54,019 bases of DNA, taken from the NCBI GenBank assembly GCA_021737045.1, contig JAIPES010000008.1:1-54019 (forward strand), written 5' to 3'. The notes below the pieces were generated by a model. It made no database searches. It saw nothing but the letters and a program-made list of their open reading frames with translations, and had not been told where the DNA came from. This DNA comes from Desulfobacteraceae bacterium (GTDB lineage Bacteria; Desulfobacterota; Desulfobacteria; Desulfobacterales; Desulfosalsimonadaceae). Below are positions 17,097 through 26,237 of the stretch, piece by piece. Made by a program: the position numbers and the translations under genes. The stretch's first letter is position 1. The number at the start of each line of letters is the position of its first letter.

Positions 17097-18269
17097 TCAG
17101 GGGGTTGCACTTGTGGCGCTGGTTTTTTTCTCCTGGTTTTCAGGAAAAAGTTTTTTGTATTCTCCGTATCCTTCGGCCTCAAGCTCATGGGCCGGGATAA
17201 AGCGCAAAGCCGCGGAGTTCATGCAGTAGCGTTTGCCTGTGGGCGGCGGACCGTCGTCAAACACGTGGCCCAGATGAGAGTCGGCAATGCGGCTGCGCAC
17301 TTCAGTGCGGGTCATAAACAGGCTCACATCGGCTTTTTCCACCACTGCATCCGGGGCAATGGGCCGGGTAAAACTGGGCCAGCCGGTACCGGATTTGAAC
17401 TTGTCCGTGGAGGCAAAAAGCGGCTCACCAGAGACGATATCCACGTATATACCCGGTTCTGTGTTGTCCCAGTAAGCATTGTCAAACGGACGTTCCGTGC
17501 CGTTTTCCTGTGTAACGTGATATTGAAGCTTTGACAACCGCTTTTGGATCTCCTCGTCAGGGGGCCGGCTCCAGGACGTGCGGGACGGGGTGTCATCTGG
17601 CTCATTAGTTTTTGGTTCGTCATTTTTTTGCCAGTGCTTTTGAATGAAGCGATCCCGGCCGGATCCAAAACGATAGATCTTGTAGCGCAGGGGACTTTTT
17701 TCGTGATAATCCTGGTGATAGCCTTCGGCAGCGTAAAATGTGGTATAGGGCCGGATCTCGGTGGCAATCAGGGCCTGAAACCGGCCTGAGGCTTCAAGCG
17801 CCGCCTTTGAGGCCTCTGCCTGTTTTTTCTGGTCTTCTGAATGAAAAAAGATCACGGACCTGTACTGGGGCCCCCGGTCGGCAAACGAGCCGCCGGCGTC
17901 TGTGGGATCGATCTGGCGCCAGTAGACATCAAGCAGCTGGTCCTAGCTGATCAGCGCCGGGTCATAGGTGATCTGCACGGCTTCCACGTGCCTGGTTGCA
18001 CCCGAGCTGACCTGCTCGTATGTGGGGTTCTCCATACTGCCGCCGGCATATCCGGAAACCACGGAACTCACCCCTTCAAGGTTTTCAAAGGGTGGGACCA
18101 TGCACCAGAAGCAGCCGCCGGCAAATGTTGCAATGCGCGTTTCTGCGGATTGATCCGTTGTGTTCATTGCATGGGACTCCTTTTGCTGCGATATCAGGAA
18201 ACCGGTGACAAAAACCGCACCGGCCGTGATCACCAGCAGGCAGGTCAGTATTTGTTTTTTTGTTTTCAT
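17097..18269 (-). pseudogene. msrAB: Peptide methionine sulfoxide reductase MsrA-MsrB fusion, broken by an amber codon
   Basis: A single frame encodes an exported MsrA-MsrB fusion, interrupted by TAG at 17945-17943. The start [13 protein letters not shown] (signal or anchor helix) follows GGAAA. The MsrA half has AGGCFWC with the nucleophilic Cys, but the next conserved glutamate (GCFWxxE) is Val here: [12 protein letters not shown]. Reading continues after ITYDPALIS-stop as [18 protein letters not shown], exactly where homologues have a tyrosine (ISY), so one base change explains the stop. The MsrB half looks sound ([19 protein letters not shown]). Two independent defects in MsrA point to decay; MsrB might still be made from an internal start. 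Confidence 0.85.
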
Positions 18270-18401
18270 CAGCGGTTTTCCTTTTGCCTGAAATTCGATG
18301 CTCTGAATCAATAAAATAATACGGATGCAGGATCCGGCAATCTATGGTTTGAAATTTTTGACCTGAATTGATATCTGAAAAGGAAAACAAAGGGCGGGAC
18401 A

Positions 18402-19145
18402 ATGGCAGAAAACAAGACAGCAGCAGACCGTATCGTGTTTCCCCTGGATCTGCCCACCGTGGCCGGGGCCGCCGGCTATGCCCGGCAGCTTTCGGGCCGG
18501 GTGGGGATGTTTAAGATCGGCCTGGAGCTGTTTATCGCAGGCGGGGGGCAGATCATTGAGACCATCCGTGAATGCGGGGATTCGGATATCTTTCTGGATC
18601 TGAAGCTCCACGACATTCCGGCCACAGTGGGCCGGGCCATGGAGCGCATTGCCCGATTGGACGGGGTGGTGTTTGCCACGGTGCATTGCGGGGAATCTCC
18701 GGCCATGCTCAAAGCCGCGGTCAGCGGCAGCAGCGGCCGGGTGGGCGTGCTGGGGGTCACGGTTTTAACGAGTGTTTCCGGAAAGGACTTGCAAAATGCC
18801 GGGTTTGATCCGGTTTATGCCGACAATCCCGGGGCTCTGGTCATGAAGCGGGCGCAAATGGCCCGGGATGCCGGATGCGCCGGGGTTGTGTGCTCGGGCC
18901 ACGAGGCTGCGGCCATCAAGGCCGAATTCGGCCGTGATTTTGTTACCATGGTGCCGGGTATCCGGCCGGCCGGGTCGATTGGAAAAGATGATCAAAAGCG
19001 GGTGGTCACCCCGGGGCAGGCTGTGCAAAACGGGGCGGATTACCTGGTGATCGGACGGCCCATCCGGGATGCGGATGATCCCGGAAAAGCCGCGGAACAA
19101 ATCGCCGCTGAAATCCGGGAAGCTGCGGGCGGCGGGCTTGCTTAA
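18402..19145 (+). CDS. pyrF: Orotidine 5'-phosphate decarboxylase
   Basis: It catalyses the last step of UMP synthesis, OMP to UMP. The bacterial type I enzyme is recognised by VGMFKIGLELFIAGG, the catalytic DLKLHDIPATV (about residues 65-75), VLGVTVLTSV and the phosphate-gripping PGIRPAG followed by YLVIGRPI. At 247 residues the length is normal. GGGCGG lies 4-5 bases before the ATG. It stands as a single gene, divergent from msrAB and convergent with the lysC operon. Confidence 0.95.
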   Translation: MAENKTAADRIVFPLDLPTVAGAAGYARQLSGRVGMFKIGLELFIAGGGQIIETIRECGDSDIFLDLKLHDIPATVGRAMERIARLDGVVFATVHCGESPAMLKAAVSGSSGRVGVLGVTVLTSVSGKDLQNAGFDPVYADNPGALVMKRAQMARDAGCAGVVCSGHEAAAIKAEFGRDFVTMVPGIRPAGSIGKDDQKRVVTPGQAVQNGADYLVIGRPIRDADDPGKAAEQIAAEIREAAGGGLA

Positions 19146-19175
19146 GCACTGGTCAGGCAGGCCCAGATACCGGGC

Positions 19176-19271
19176 TTAAATGCCGAAAAACAGCCGTTTG
19201 AAAACCAGGGCCAGGATTACTGCGGCCACGATGAACACCACGATGAGCTGGTCAGGAGAAAAACGCTTCAT
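19176..19271 (-). CDS. 31-residue single-helix peptide downstream of lysC
   Basis: MKRFSPDQLIVVFIVAAVIL continues through ALVFKRLFFGI to a TAA. It is a positively charged start, one membrane helix and a short basic tail, typical of bacterial small membrane proteins. It lies 35 bases after the lysC stop on the same strand, with a weak CAGGG before the ATG. No family is recognised and so short a frame could be accidental. Confidence 0.35.
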   Translation of the reverse strand: MKRFSPDQLIVVFIVAAVILALVFKRLFFGI

Positions 19272-19306
19272 GCCCTGTTTCGATTTTTTCTGTCTTTGCC
19301 AACTTG

Positions 19307-20524
19307 TTATTCGCTGTCAAGCTCAAAGGCTGAATGAAGCGTCCGAACGGCCAGTTCCGTATATTTTTCCTCGATCACGCAGGAAATCCGGATTTCCGAG
19401 GTAGAAATCATCAGGATGTTGATGTTTTCCGCAGACAGGGTGGCAAACATTTTCGAGGCCACACCGGAGTGGCTGCGCATGCCCACCCCGATCACCGAAA
19501 CCTTGGCGATATCCTCGTCTCCGAGCACTTCCTCTGCCCCGATTTCCTCGGCCACCTTTTTTTCGATCTCCATGGCTGCGGCAAAGTCGGATTTGGGAAC
19601 CGTAAAGGTCAGATCGGTCATGTGGCTCAAACGGGTGTTCTGGATGATCATGTCCACACCGATGCCGGCTTCGGCAATGGGGGCAAGAATCTTTGAGGCA
19701 ATGCCCGGCTTGTCGGGCACCTTGCGCAGGGTGATGCGGGCTTCGTTCTTGTTGTGGGTAACCCCGGAGACCACGACCTTTTCCATATTGGCATCTTCAT
19801 GAACCACCATGGTTCCTTCCTCCTCGTTAAACGATGACCTGACGTGCAGAGGCACGTTGTATTTTTTGGCAAACTCCACGGAGCGGATCTGGAGGACCTT
19901 GGCCCCCAGGCTGGCCATCTCCAGCATTTCGTCGTAGGCGATGCGCGACAGCTTGCGTGCTTTGGCGCAGATGTTGGGATCAGCCGTGTAAATGCCGTCC
20001 ACATCCGTGTAAATTTCGCACTGGTCGGCGTTTAAGGCCGCGGCCACGGCCACCGCAGACGTATCCGACCCGCCGCGGCCCAGGGTGGTGATATCGCCCT
20101 GGGCGTCCACACCCTGAAATCCCGCCACCACAACAATGTTGCCCTGCCCCAGCAGATCCCTGATGCGGCGGGCGCCGATTTCCTGAATCCGGGCGCGGTT
20201 GTAGCTGCTGTCGGTGAGGATTTCGGCCTGGTGGCCCAGCATGGAGCGGGCCTTGTATCCCATGGCCTGAAGCGTCATGGCCATCAGTGACACCGTGGTC
20301 TGCTCGCCTGTGGCCAGAAGCACGTCCATTTCCCGGCAATCCGGAGTGCCGCAGATATTGCCGGCCATGGATATCAGTTGGTCGGTGACCCCGCTCATGG
20401 CAGACAGAATCACCACAACGTCGTTTCCCGCGTCCCGGGTTTTGGCCACACGTTTGGCCACGTTTCGGATCCGGTCCAGATCGCCCACCGAGGTTCCGCC
20501 GTATTTTTGCACTATCAACGCCAT
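19307..20524 (-). CDS. lysC: Aspartate kinase
   Basis: It phosphorylates aspartate, the first step to lysine, diaminopimelate, threonine and methionine. The N-terminus [20 protein letters not shown] is the kinase substrate motif, and [20 protein letters not shown] (about residues 137-156) the nucleotide/aspartate site. The final 140 residues hold two ACT domains ([19 protein letters not shown] and [20 protein letters not shown]), implying feedback control by lysine and/or threonine. At 405 residues this is the monofunctional class. It is the last large gene of a seven-gene minus-strand run and follows tsaE by only 6 bases. Confidence 0.95.
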   Translation of the reverse strand: MALIVQKYGGTSVGDLDRIRNVAKRVAKTRDAGNDVVVILSAMSGVTDQLISMAGNICGTPDCREMDVLLATGEQTTVSLMAMTLQAMGYKARSMLGHQAEILTDSSYNRARIQEIGARRIRDLLGQGNIVVVAGFQGVDAQGDITTLGRGGSDTSAVAVAAALNADQCEIYTDVDGIYTADPNICAKARKLSRIAYDEMLEMASLGAKVLQIRSVEFAKKYNVPLHVRSSFNEEEGTMVVHEDANMEKVVVSGVTHNKNEARITLRKVPDKPGIASKILAPIAEAGIGVDMIIQNTRLSHMTDLTFTVPKSDFAAAMEIEKKVAEEIGAEEVLGDEDIAKVSVIGVGMRSHSGVASKMFATLSAENINILMISTSEIRISCVIEEKYTELAVRTLHSAFELDSE

Positions 20525-20530
20525 ATCGCG

Positions 20531-21088
20531 TTATCCTCGCAGAAATTGAAAGTCCTTTGTTTTTTGTAAGGCTCCTACCAGATTTGGGGCATCCGGTCCA
20601 TAAAAATTCAGGGCAAACCCGCGCTGATCATTTCCGCAGACCCGGATCCGGATGAAGATATCCGGCCTGAGATCGGCAAAATCCAGGCGCTCAGCCCATT
20701 CCACGGCCACCACGTTTGAGCCCTCAAATATGTCGTCAAAACCCAGGTCCTCGAGATCTCCGCTGCCGTCAATGCGGTAGAGATCCACGTGAAACAGCCG
20801 GCGGTCTCCCGGATATTCATTGATCAGGGTGTATGTGGGGCTGGTGACAGCCGCGCGCTCATCCACCCCCAGGCCCCGGGCCAGACCCTGGACAAAAACG
20901 GTCTTGCCCGCCCCGAGATCACCGCCAAGACCGATCACGCAGGGCCCCTGCCCATTCTGCCGCCGGATGCAGGCGCCCAGGGCCGCGCCCAGGTCAAAAC
21001 TTTGGGTGTGGTTTTGGGTGCTTGTCTCTAATACGGCCCAGGGTTCGGGAAAATCCTTTGGCCGATCAGAGCAGGGGTCGGCAGTCAT
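20531..21088 (-). CDS. tsaE: tRNA threonylcarbamoyladenosine biosynthesis ATPase TsaE
   Basis: TsaE is the P-loop ATPase that drives the TsaB-TsaD complex to make t6A in tRNA. The Walker A motif GDLGAGKT is at residues 56-63, followed by the family segments VTSPTYTLINEYPG, FHVDLYRIDG and VVAVEWAERL. The start chosen is MTADPCSDRP, giving 185 residues and a 23-base overlap with nnr. A longer frame starting 13 codons earlier is unlikely. About 30 residues before the domain look non-conserved. Overlap of nnr and tsaE is a common bacterial arrangement. Confidence 0.92.
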   Translation of the reverse strand: MTADPCSDRPKDFPEPWAVLETSTQNHTQSFDLGAALGACIRRQNGQGPCVIGLGGDLGAGKTVFVQGLARGLGVDERAAVTSPTYTLINEYPGDRRLFHVDLYRIDGSGDLEDLGFDDIFEGSNVVAVEWAERLDFADLRPDIFIRIRVCGNDQRGFALNFYGPDAPNLVGALQKTKDFQFLRG

Positions 21089-22661
21089 GGGCCACGTCCG
21101 TAAATGCGCCGGAATCAATGGCGCCAAAGGTTTCCGGCAGATGATCCATCACGTCTCCGGCCATGTACCCGACCGGGCCGCGTTTTTTGGCCACCAGGTC
21201 TGCGGCGGCGCCGTGCAGATAAACCCCGAGGTGGCAGGCGGCATCAGCGGCCACCCCCTGGGCGGCAAACCCGGCAATCATGCCGGTTAATACATCACCC
21301 ATGCCGCCGGAGGCCATGCCCGGGTTGCCGGTGGGATTAACGAAAACCCGGCCGTCGGGATGGGCGATCACGGTGCGTGCACCCTTGAGCACCAGGTGCA
21401 CCCCGTGGGTTTCTGCAAAATTTCGGGCTGCGCTTATCCGGTCGGCCTGGATTTGCGCTGTGGAAACTTCTGTCAGCCGGGCCATTTCCCCGGGATGCGG
21501 GGTGAGAATGATTTCGGCGCGCTTGTTTTTCAGCCCGGCCAGACACCCGGCCAGGTTGTTTAACCCGTCTGCATCCACCACCACGGGAACAGGGCTATTT
21601 TCAATCAGGGCGCACACCAGTTCCCGGGTGGTGTCTGCCGTGCCCATGCCCGGGCCCAGGGCCATGCAGGCCTTGTCTGAGAGCATGGAAACAATGGGCG
21701 CCAGGCTGTCTTTGCCCAGGATTCCCCCCCGGGCTTCCGGCAAGGGGCGGGTCATGGTTTCCAGGCCCAGGCTTTCAACGATGGTGTTGATGCTTTCAGG
21801 CACGGCCAGGGTCACCAGGCCCGCGCCGGCGCGCATGGCCGCAGTGGCGGCCATGACAGCAGCCCCGGATTTGCCGGTGCTGCCGGCGGCCACCAGCACG
21901 TGGCCGGTTTGCCCCTTGTGGCTCTGTTGGTCCCGGGCCGGCAGCCGTGAGCGGATCCACCCGGAGGTGAGCAACTGGTGGCGGGGATTGGCTTCCCGGA
22001 CAATGTGTGCGGGGATGCCGATGTCGATGATAAAGAGTTTTCCAGTGTATCGGGCTCCTGGCAGCAGCATGTGGCCCAGCTTGGCAAATGCAAACGTGGC
22101 CGTGGCATCGGCCTTTACGCAGGTGCCGCATGGCTGGCCGGTTTCCGTGTGCAGGCCCGAGGCAATGTCTACGCAAAACACCGTCGCCGGCACCTGATTG
22201 ATGAAATCAATGACGTCTCTGAAATACCCCTTTACCTCGGAGTCCAGGCCTGTGCCCAAAATCGCGTCAACTATCAGATGACATTGCGCGATTTCCTCTT
22301 TGTACCGGCTGAAGGTAAGGTCATCGGGCATTTCCGTGACGGGTATGCCCAGGGTTTCAAGATGCTTGAAATTGGCGGCCGCATCCCCCCTGAGCCGGTC
22401 CCGGGAAGCCAGCAGATACACGGCCGCGTCCACTCCGTGCTGGGCAAGATAGCGGGCGATCACGAACCCGTCTCCGCCGTTGTTGCCTTTTCCCGCGATA
22501 ACCGCCACCCTGCGGCTGTAAATCTCCGGCCAGCTATCAAAAATGGCGCGCACCGCGCCGCGGCCGGCGTTTTCCATGAGCACCCGGCCGGGCAGGCCAA
22601 AAGTTTCAATGGTTTGCCGATCCATTTCCCGCATTTCATCGGCTGTCAGGATATACATCAC
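21066..22661 (-). CDS. nnr: Bifunctional NAD(P)H-hydrate epimerase / ADP-dependent dehydratase
   Basis: It repairs hydrated NADH and NADPH. The N-terminal YjeF_N domain (about residues 1-215) interconverts the two epimers and shows MREMDRQTIETFGLPGRVLM and GKGNNGGDGFVIARYL. The C-terminal domain (about 230-531) is an ADP-dependent dehydratase of ribokinase fold with KGQTGHVLVAAGSTGKSGAA, ILTPHPGEMARL and ASGGMGDVLTG, the GGxGD catalytic box. At 531 residues it is standard for the fused enzyme. It overlaps pdxJ by ATGA and tsaE by 23 bases. A distant paralogue of the dehydratase half occurs in the selenium-type operon at 39605. Confidence 0.95.
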   Translation of the reverse strand: MMYILTADEMREMDRQTIETFGLPGRVLMENAGRGAVRAIFDSWPEIYSRRVAVIAGKGNNGGDGFVIARYLAQHGVDAAVYLLASRDRLRGDAAANFKHLETLGIPVTEMPDDLTFSRYKEEIAQCHLIVDAILGTGLDSEVKGYFRDVIDFINQVPATVFCVDIASGLHTETGQPCGTCVKADATATFAFAKLGHMLLPGARYTGKLFIIDIGIPAHIVREANPRHQLLTSGWIRSRLPARDQQSHKGQTGHVLVAAGSTGKSGAAVMAATAAMRAGAGLVTLAVPESINTIVESLGLETMTRPLPEARGGILGKDSLAPIVSMLSDKACMALGPGMGTADTTRELVCALIENSPVPVVVDADGLNNLAGCLAGLKNKRAEIILTPHPGEMARLTEVSTAQIQADRISAARNFAETHGVHLVLKGARTVIAHPDGRVFVNPTGNPGMASGGMGDVLTGMIAGFAAQGVAADAACHLGVYLHGAAADLVAKKRGPVGYMAGDVMDHLPETFGAIDSGAFTDVAHDCRPLL

Positions 22662-23383
22662 AACTCCTTGATCAGGTTGCGCATTTCCCGCACGGCCTTT
22701 TCCATGCCCGCCAGGGCGGCCCTGGAGACAATGGAATGGCCGATGCTGAACTCGTCAATGGTCCGGGTGCCGGCAAACCATCCGATGGTGTTGTAGCAGA
22801 GCCCGTGGCCGGCATTAACACCCATCTTGAGCTCATGGGCCAGGTCAGCGGCATCTGTTATGGCGGAAAACCGGGCCTTTTTGTCCGCCGGATCAGAGGC
22901 CTCGCAGAATGCGCCGGTGTGGATTTCCACCATGTCCGCGCCGGTATCCGCCGAAGCGCGGATCTGTCCGGCATCCGGGTCGATAAACAGGCTTACCGGG
23001 ATGGACGCGCTGTGCAGGGACGCAACGGCTTTTTGGGTGGCCTCTGCCAGGCCGCGCACGTCCAGGCCCCCCTCGGTGGTCAGCTCGGTTCGCTTTTCCG
23101 GGACCAGGGTCACCAGATCGGGCCCGAGGTCTGCGGCAATGGTGATCATTTCATCAGTGGCCGCCATTTCAAGGATGAGCCGCGATTGCACGGTTTTTCG
23201 CAGCAAATACACATCCCGGTTCTGGATGTGGCGCCTGTCTTCGCGAAGGTGCACCACAATGCCGTCAGCCCCGCCGAGTTCGGCCAGCACGGCCGCGTGC
23301 ACCGGGTCCGGGTAAGCGGTGGCACCGCCCCTTGCCTGTCGCAGGGTTGCAATGTGATCCACGTTGACTGCCAGTCCGGCCAT
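22658..23383 (-). CDS. pdxJ: Pyridoxine 5'-phosphate synthase
   Basis: PdxJ condenses 1-deoxyxylulose 5-phosphate with 3-amino-1-hydroxyacetone phosphate in the DXP-dependent vitamin B6 route. The N-terminus LAVNVDHIATLRQARGG is the family signature, and GGADGIVVHLREDRRHIQN and VSLFIDPDAGQIRA follow. HTGAFCEA and VNAGHGLCYNT complete the active site. At 241 residues its length is normal. In many bacteria acpS lies between pdxJ and nnr; here the two overlap directly as ATGA and acpS is not in the window. Only 49 bases separate it from ybeY upstream. Confidence 0.95.
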   Translation of the reverse strand: MAGLAVNVDHIATLRQARGGATAYPDPVHAAVLAELGGADGIVVHLREDRRHIQNRDVYLLRKTVQSRLILEMAATDEMITIAADLGPDLVTLVPEKRTELTTEGGLDVRGLAEATQKAVASLHSASIPVSLFIDPDAGQIRASADTGADMVEIHTGAFCEASDPADKKARFSAITDAADLAHELKMGVNAGHGLCYNTIGWFAGTRTIDEFSIGHSIVSRAALAGMEKAVREMRNLIKEL

Positions 23384-23432
23384 GGTGTTTTCCTTTTTTT
23401 GTCTTTGTTTCTGACCTGTTGTGTCAATCCGC

Positions 23433-23912
23433 TCAGGCCGGGGTGATCATCTGCTCCGGGTTTTCCGGCAGATTGGTTTTTTCCAAATGATCTGTCAGCG
23501 CCCGGCTTTTTTCCGCCATCTGCCGGGCGTCTGCTTCATTGGTTTCATGGTCGTATCCCAGAAGGTGTAAAATACCATGAATCAGGAGTTCAGTAAACCG
23601 CTCCGCCATGGTGTATTGCGCCTCCACGGCCTCTTTTTCCGCGGTCTGAAGCGAGATGATCACATCTCCGAGCAGCTCGGGCTGCACTTCCGGAAATTCC
23701 GGATCTCCCATGGGAAAGGCGATCACGTTGGTGGGCCCGGATCGGTTGAGGTATTGGCGGTTGATCTCTGTGATCTGTTCGTCGTCTGTTATCACAAGGG
23801 AGAGTTCGGCTTCAGCCTTGTCCAAGGCGTTTAAGAGTTCCCGGGCGGTCATCTGTATTTGATCCGTTGATATTTTGTAAAGACTCTGGTTGTCTGTGAT
23901 CAGAACGGCCAT
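23433..23912 (-). CDS. ybeY: Endoribonuclease YbeY
   Basis: YbeY is a zinc-dependent single-strand RNase used in 16S rRNA 3'-end processing and ribosome quality control. The catalytic H3 box is HGILHLLGYDHE (His112, His116, His122), preceded by the conserved arginine stretch MAERFTELLIH. NRQYLNRSGPTNVIAFPM and LGDVIISLQTAEKEA are family signatures. At 159 residues it is normal. The start MAVLITDNQS agrees with homologues but lies 101 bases inside the end of the upstream gene in another frame. The phoH-pgpH-ybeY order is typical. Confidence 0.93.
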   Translation of the reverse strand: MAVLITDNQSLYKISTDQIQMTARELLNALDKAEAELSLVITDDEQITEINRQYLNRSGPTNVIAFPMGDPEFPEVQPELLGDVIISLQTAEKEAVEAQYTMAERFTELLIHGILHLLGYDHETNEADARQMAEKSRALTDHLEKTNLPENPEQMITPA

Positions 23913-26214
23913 TTTTTTCCTTTGCGCTGCCAGGGGTTTGTTTTTCCGGGTAATCGATTCTGTGATGATAGATTCCGGTCAGGATTTTCATGAAGCTTTT
24001 GGCGATATGGTGCAGGTCCTTTAATGTCAGGGGGCATTCATCAAGCTGGTTGTCTGAAAAGGTTTTGTTGATCAGCTGCTGCACCAGCCCCTGGATGCGC
24101 GAGGCCGTGGGATGCTCCACGGTGCGCGCGGCGGCCTCCACCTGGTCGGCCAGCATGACCAGCGCGGTTTCCTTGCTCTGTGGCTTGGGGCCCGGGTAGC
24201 GGAAGTTGTCAATATTGACCGGCTGGTCTTTTTTCTGTTTTTTTGCCTTTTCGTAGAAATAGCTGATCAGGCTGGTGCCGTGGTGCTGGCGGATGGCATC
24301 AATGATTTCCTGGCCCAGCTTGTTTGCCCGGGCCAGCTCCACGCCGTTTTTCACGTGCGAGATCAGAATCAGGCACGACATGGACGGGGCCAGCTTGTTG
24401 TGGATGTTTTTGCCCTCGCTCTGGTTTTCAATAAAGTGAAGGGGGTTTTTGAGCTTTCCGATATCGTGGTAGTATCCGCAAACCTTTGCCAGAAGGGGGT
24501 TGGCGCCGATTTCAGAGGCCGCTGCCTCCACCAGGGAGCCCACGATAACGCTGTGGTGATAGGTGCCGGGCGCCTCTAACATCAGCCGCCGCATCAGGGG
24601 CTGGTCCAGGTTTGACAGCTCCAGAAGCGTGCTGTCTGTGGTAAAACCGAATCCCATTTCCACCAGCGGGGCCACCCCGATGGTGACAATACTTGCGCTG
24701 ATGCCGCCGATAAAGGCAAATGTCCAGTCCCAGAAAATTTCCGGCACTCCAAGGTTGAGGCTGTAGATATTGATGATGGCCACCAGGGCCATGTTAAACA
24801 GACCCAGCTTGGCCCCGGTTTTGATCAAATCCCTGCGGTGCCGGCAGTGGCGCGACCAGTAAGCGCCCATCACGCTGTTGATGAGAAAATACAAGCTCAT
24901 GAGATAGGCGTTTTCAAACAGCAGGCCCGTGAGCAGGGCTGTGACAACGGCTATGGGAAATGCCAGGGAAAAGCCCATGAACTGGCAGATAATCATGGCC
25001 CCGGCTGCAAGGGGAATACCGTAGAACATGCTCGATGCGTTGAGCGAAAAGGGCATTTCATCAGCCAGGGAAACGGCCAGAGACAGCGATACCTGTGCAA
25101 TCAAAAAGGCGCTGACCATAACCGCGGCCAGAAACAAAAGCCGGCCTGAGGGGTTGTGGGCTATTTCCGGGCGGTGGCGCAGATGGATGAGATAGGTGAC
25201 CATCAGCAGGACAAAAATGATCAGCCCGGTGCCCATGGCTTTTCCCAGAAGCTGCTTTTTCCCCCCCTGCCGGGACACAGCCTGGAGTTTGAGCATATCG
25301 GTCTCTGAGATGCGCTGGCCTTCCCGCAGAATCATCTCGCCCTTCTTGATCTGATACATGATGGGCTTGATGGATTCTTCCGCGGCATCACGCCGTTTTT
25401 CGGTCTCACTTTTATTTAAGGTGATATTGGGCTGCACCAGGCGCTGGGTAAAGTCCACGATCAGATTGACCAGGTTGTATTCCATGCCCTTTAACATGGG
25501 ATCGCCGATGATGCGCACCATGGTCTTGGCCTGGTCCAGGCTGTAGAACTGCCGCAGATTGGTAATGTGGCGCTCGTTTCCGCTGCCCACGGCTTTCAAG
25601 ACAATGCCCCGGTCGTTTTCCCGCAGCAGCAGCTCCTTGTTGGAAACCACCCCGTTTGTCAGCACCTCGTTGAGAATCCGGTTTATCAATTCGGGGATCC
25701 TGGGGCTGAACTTTTCGTTGAACAGGATGCTGTAGGCGCCATTGCTGATGGAAATGCCCAGGGCCTTTTCAAACCCCTGCTTTTTCTCCCACACCTGCTT
25801 GCGGAGGTTCAGCTTCCGGGTGTTTTCCACGGCCTCTGACACCGCCTCGCCTTTCTGTTGGCCAAGGGCGGGGGGTTGTTCAAAAACCGCCCGGGGGATG
25901 GCAAAGGCCATGTTAACACGTTCTTTTAACTGGTCGACCAGGGAAACATCGTGGTCGTAGACCGTAAGTACCTGGTCCCGGCTTTCCTGCTGTTTTTTGC
26001 GGGTGGCCCGGCCGTCTTCAATAAAGAAGTCTCTGGCGGCCTTGATGTTTTCATCGGCAATGTCGCCAACCTGGTATGGGGTCTGGATGACAATGAGCTT
26101 GGGATAAAAGATCAGCGTGGAAACAAGGGTGGCCGCAGCCAGGATGCCAATGACGATCCATGCCGTCAAATTGGACTTTTTAACTGAAATGTCGGTGCGT
26201 TGAAAGATGTTCAT
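23812..26214 (-). CDS. 7TM-HD phosphohydrolase (PgpH/YqfF family, probable c-di-AMP phosphodiesterase)
   Basis: Domain order matches PgpH. An N-terminal helix (WIVIGILAAATLVSTLIFYP) is followed by an extracytoplasmic 7TMR-HDED domain to about residue 310 (YQVGDIADENIKAARDFFIE), seven membrane helices to about residue 520, and a cytosolic HD domain. The HD domain has GTYHHSVIVGSLVEAAA, the GYYHDIGK metal box, VKNGVELARANKLG and QHHGTSLISYFYEKA. Characterised members hydrolyse c-di-AMP, so a nucleotide-signalling role is inferred. The domain should end near YHHRIDYPEKQ; the last 40 residues are read over the start of ybeY and look non-conserved. Confidence 0.9.
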   Translation of the reverse strand: MNIFQRTDISVKKSNLTAWIVIGILAAATLVSTLIFYPKLIVIQTPYQVGDIADENIKAARDFFIEDGRATRKKQQESRDQVLTVYDHDVSLVDQLKERVNMAFAIPRAVFEQPPALGQQKGEAVSEAVENTRKLNLRKQVWEKKQGFEKALGISISNGAYSILFNEKFSPRIPELINRILNEVLTNGVVSNKELLLRENDRGIVLKAVGSGNERHITNLRQFYSLDQAKTMVRIIGDPMLKGMEYNLVNLIVDFTQRLVQPNITLNKSETEKRRDAAEESIKPIMYQIKKGEMILREGQRISETDMLKLQAVSRQGGKKQLLGKAMGTGLIIFVLLMVTYLIHLRHRPEIAHNPSGRLLFLAAVMVSAFLIAQVSLSLAVSLADEMPFSLNASSMFYGIPLAAGAMIICQFMGFSLAFPIAVVTALLTGLLFENAYLMSLYFLINSVMGAYWSRHCRHRRDLIKTGAKLGLFNMALVAIINIYSLNLGVPEIFWDWTFAFIGGISASIVTIGVAPLVEMGFGFTTDSTLLELSNLDQPLMRRLMLEAPGTYHHSVIVGSLVEAAASEIGANPLLAKVCGYYHDIGKLKNPLHFIENQSEGKNIHNKLAPSMSCLILISHVKNGVELARANKLGQEIIDAIRQHHGTSLISYFYEKAKKQKKDQPVNIDNFRYPGPKPQSKETALVMLADQVEAAARTVEHPTASRIQGLVQQLINKTFSDNQLDECPLTLKDLHHIAKSFMKILTGIYHHRIDYPEKQTPGSAKEKNGRSDHRQPESLQNINGSNTDDRPGTLKRLGQG

Positions 26215-26237
26215 GGGCGTCCTGGCAAGGAAGGCGG

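Noticed and set aside
17943-17945. Pyrrolysine encoded by the TAG in msrA
   Set aside because: Homologues have tyrosine here and the catalytic glutamate is also lost, so decay is simpler. No pyl genes are visible in the window.
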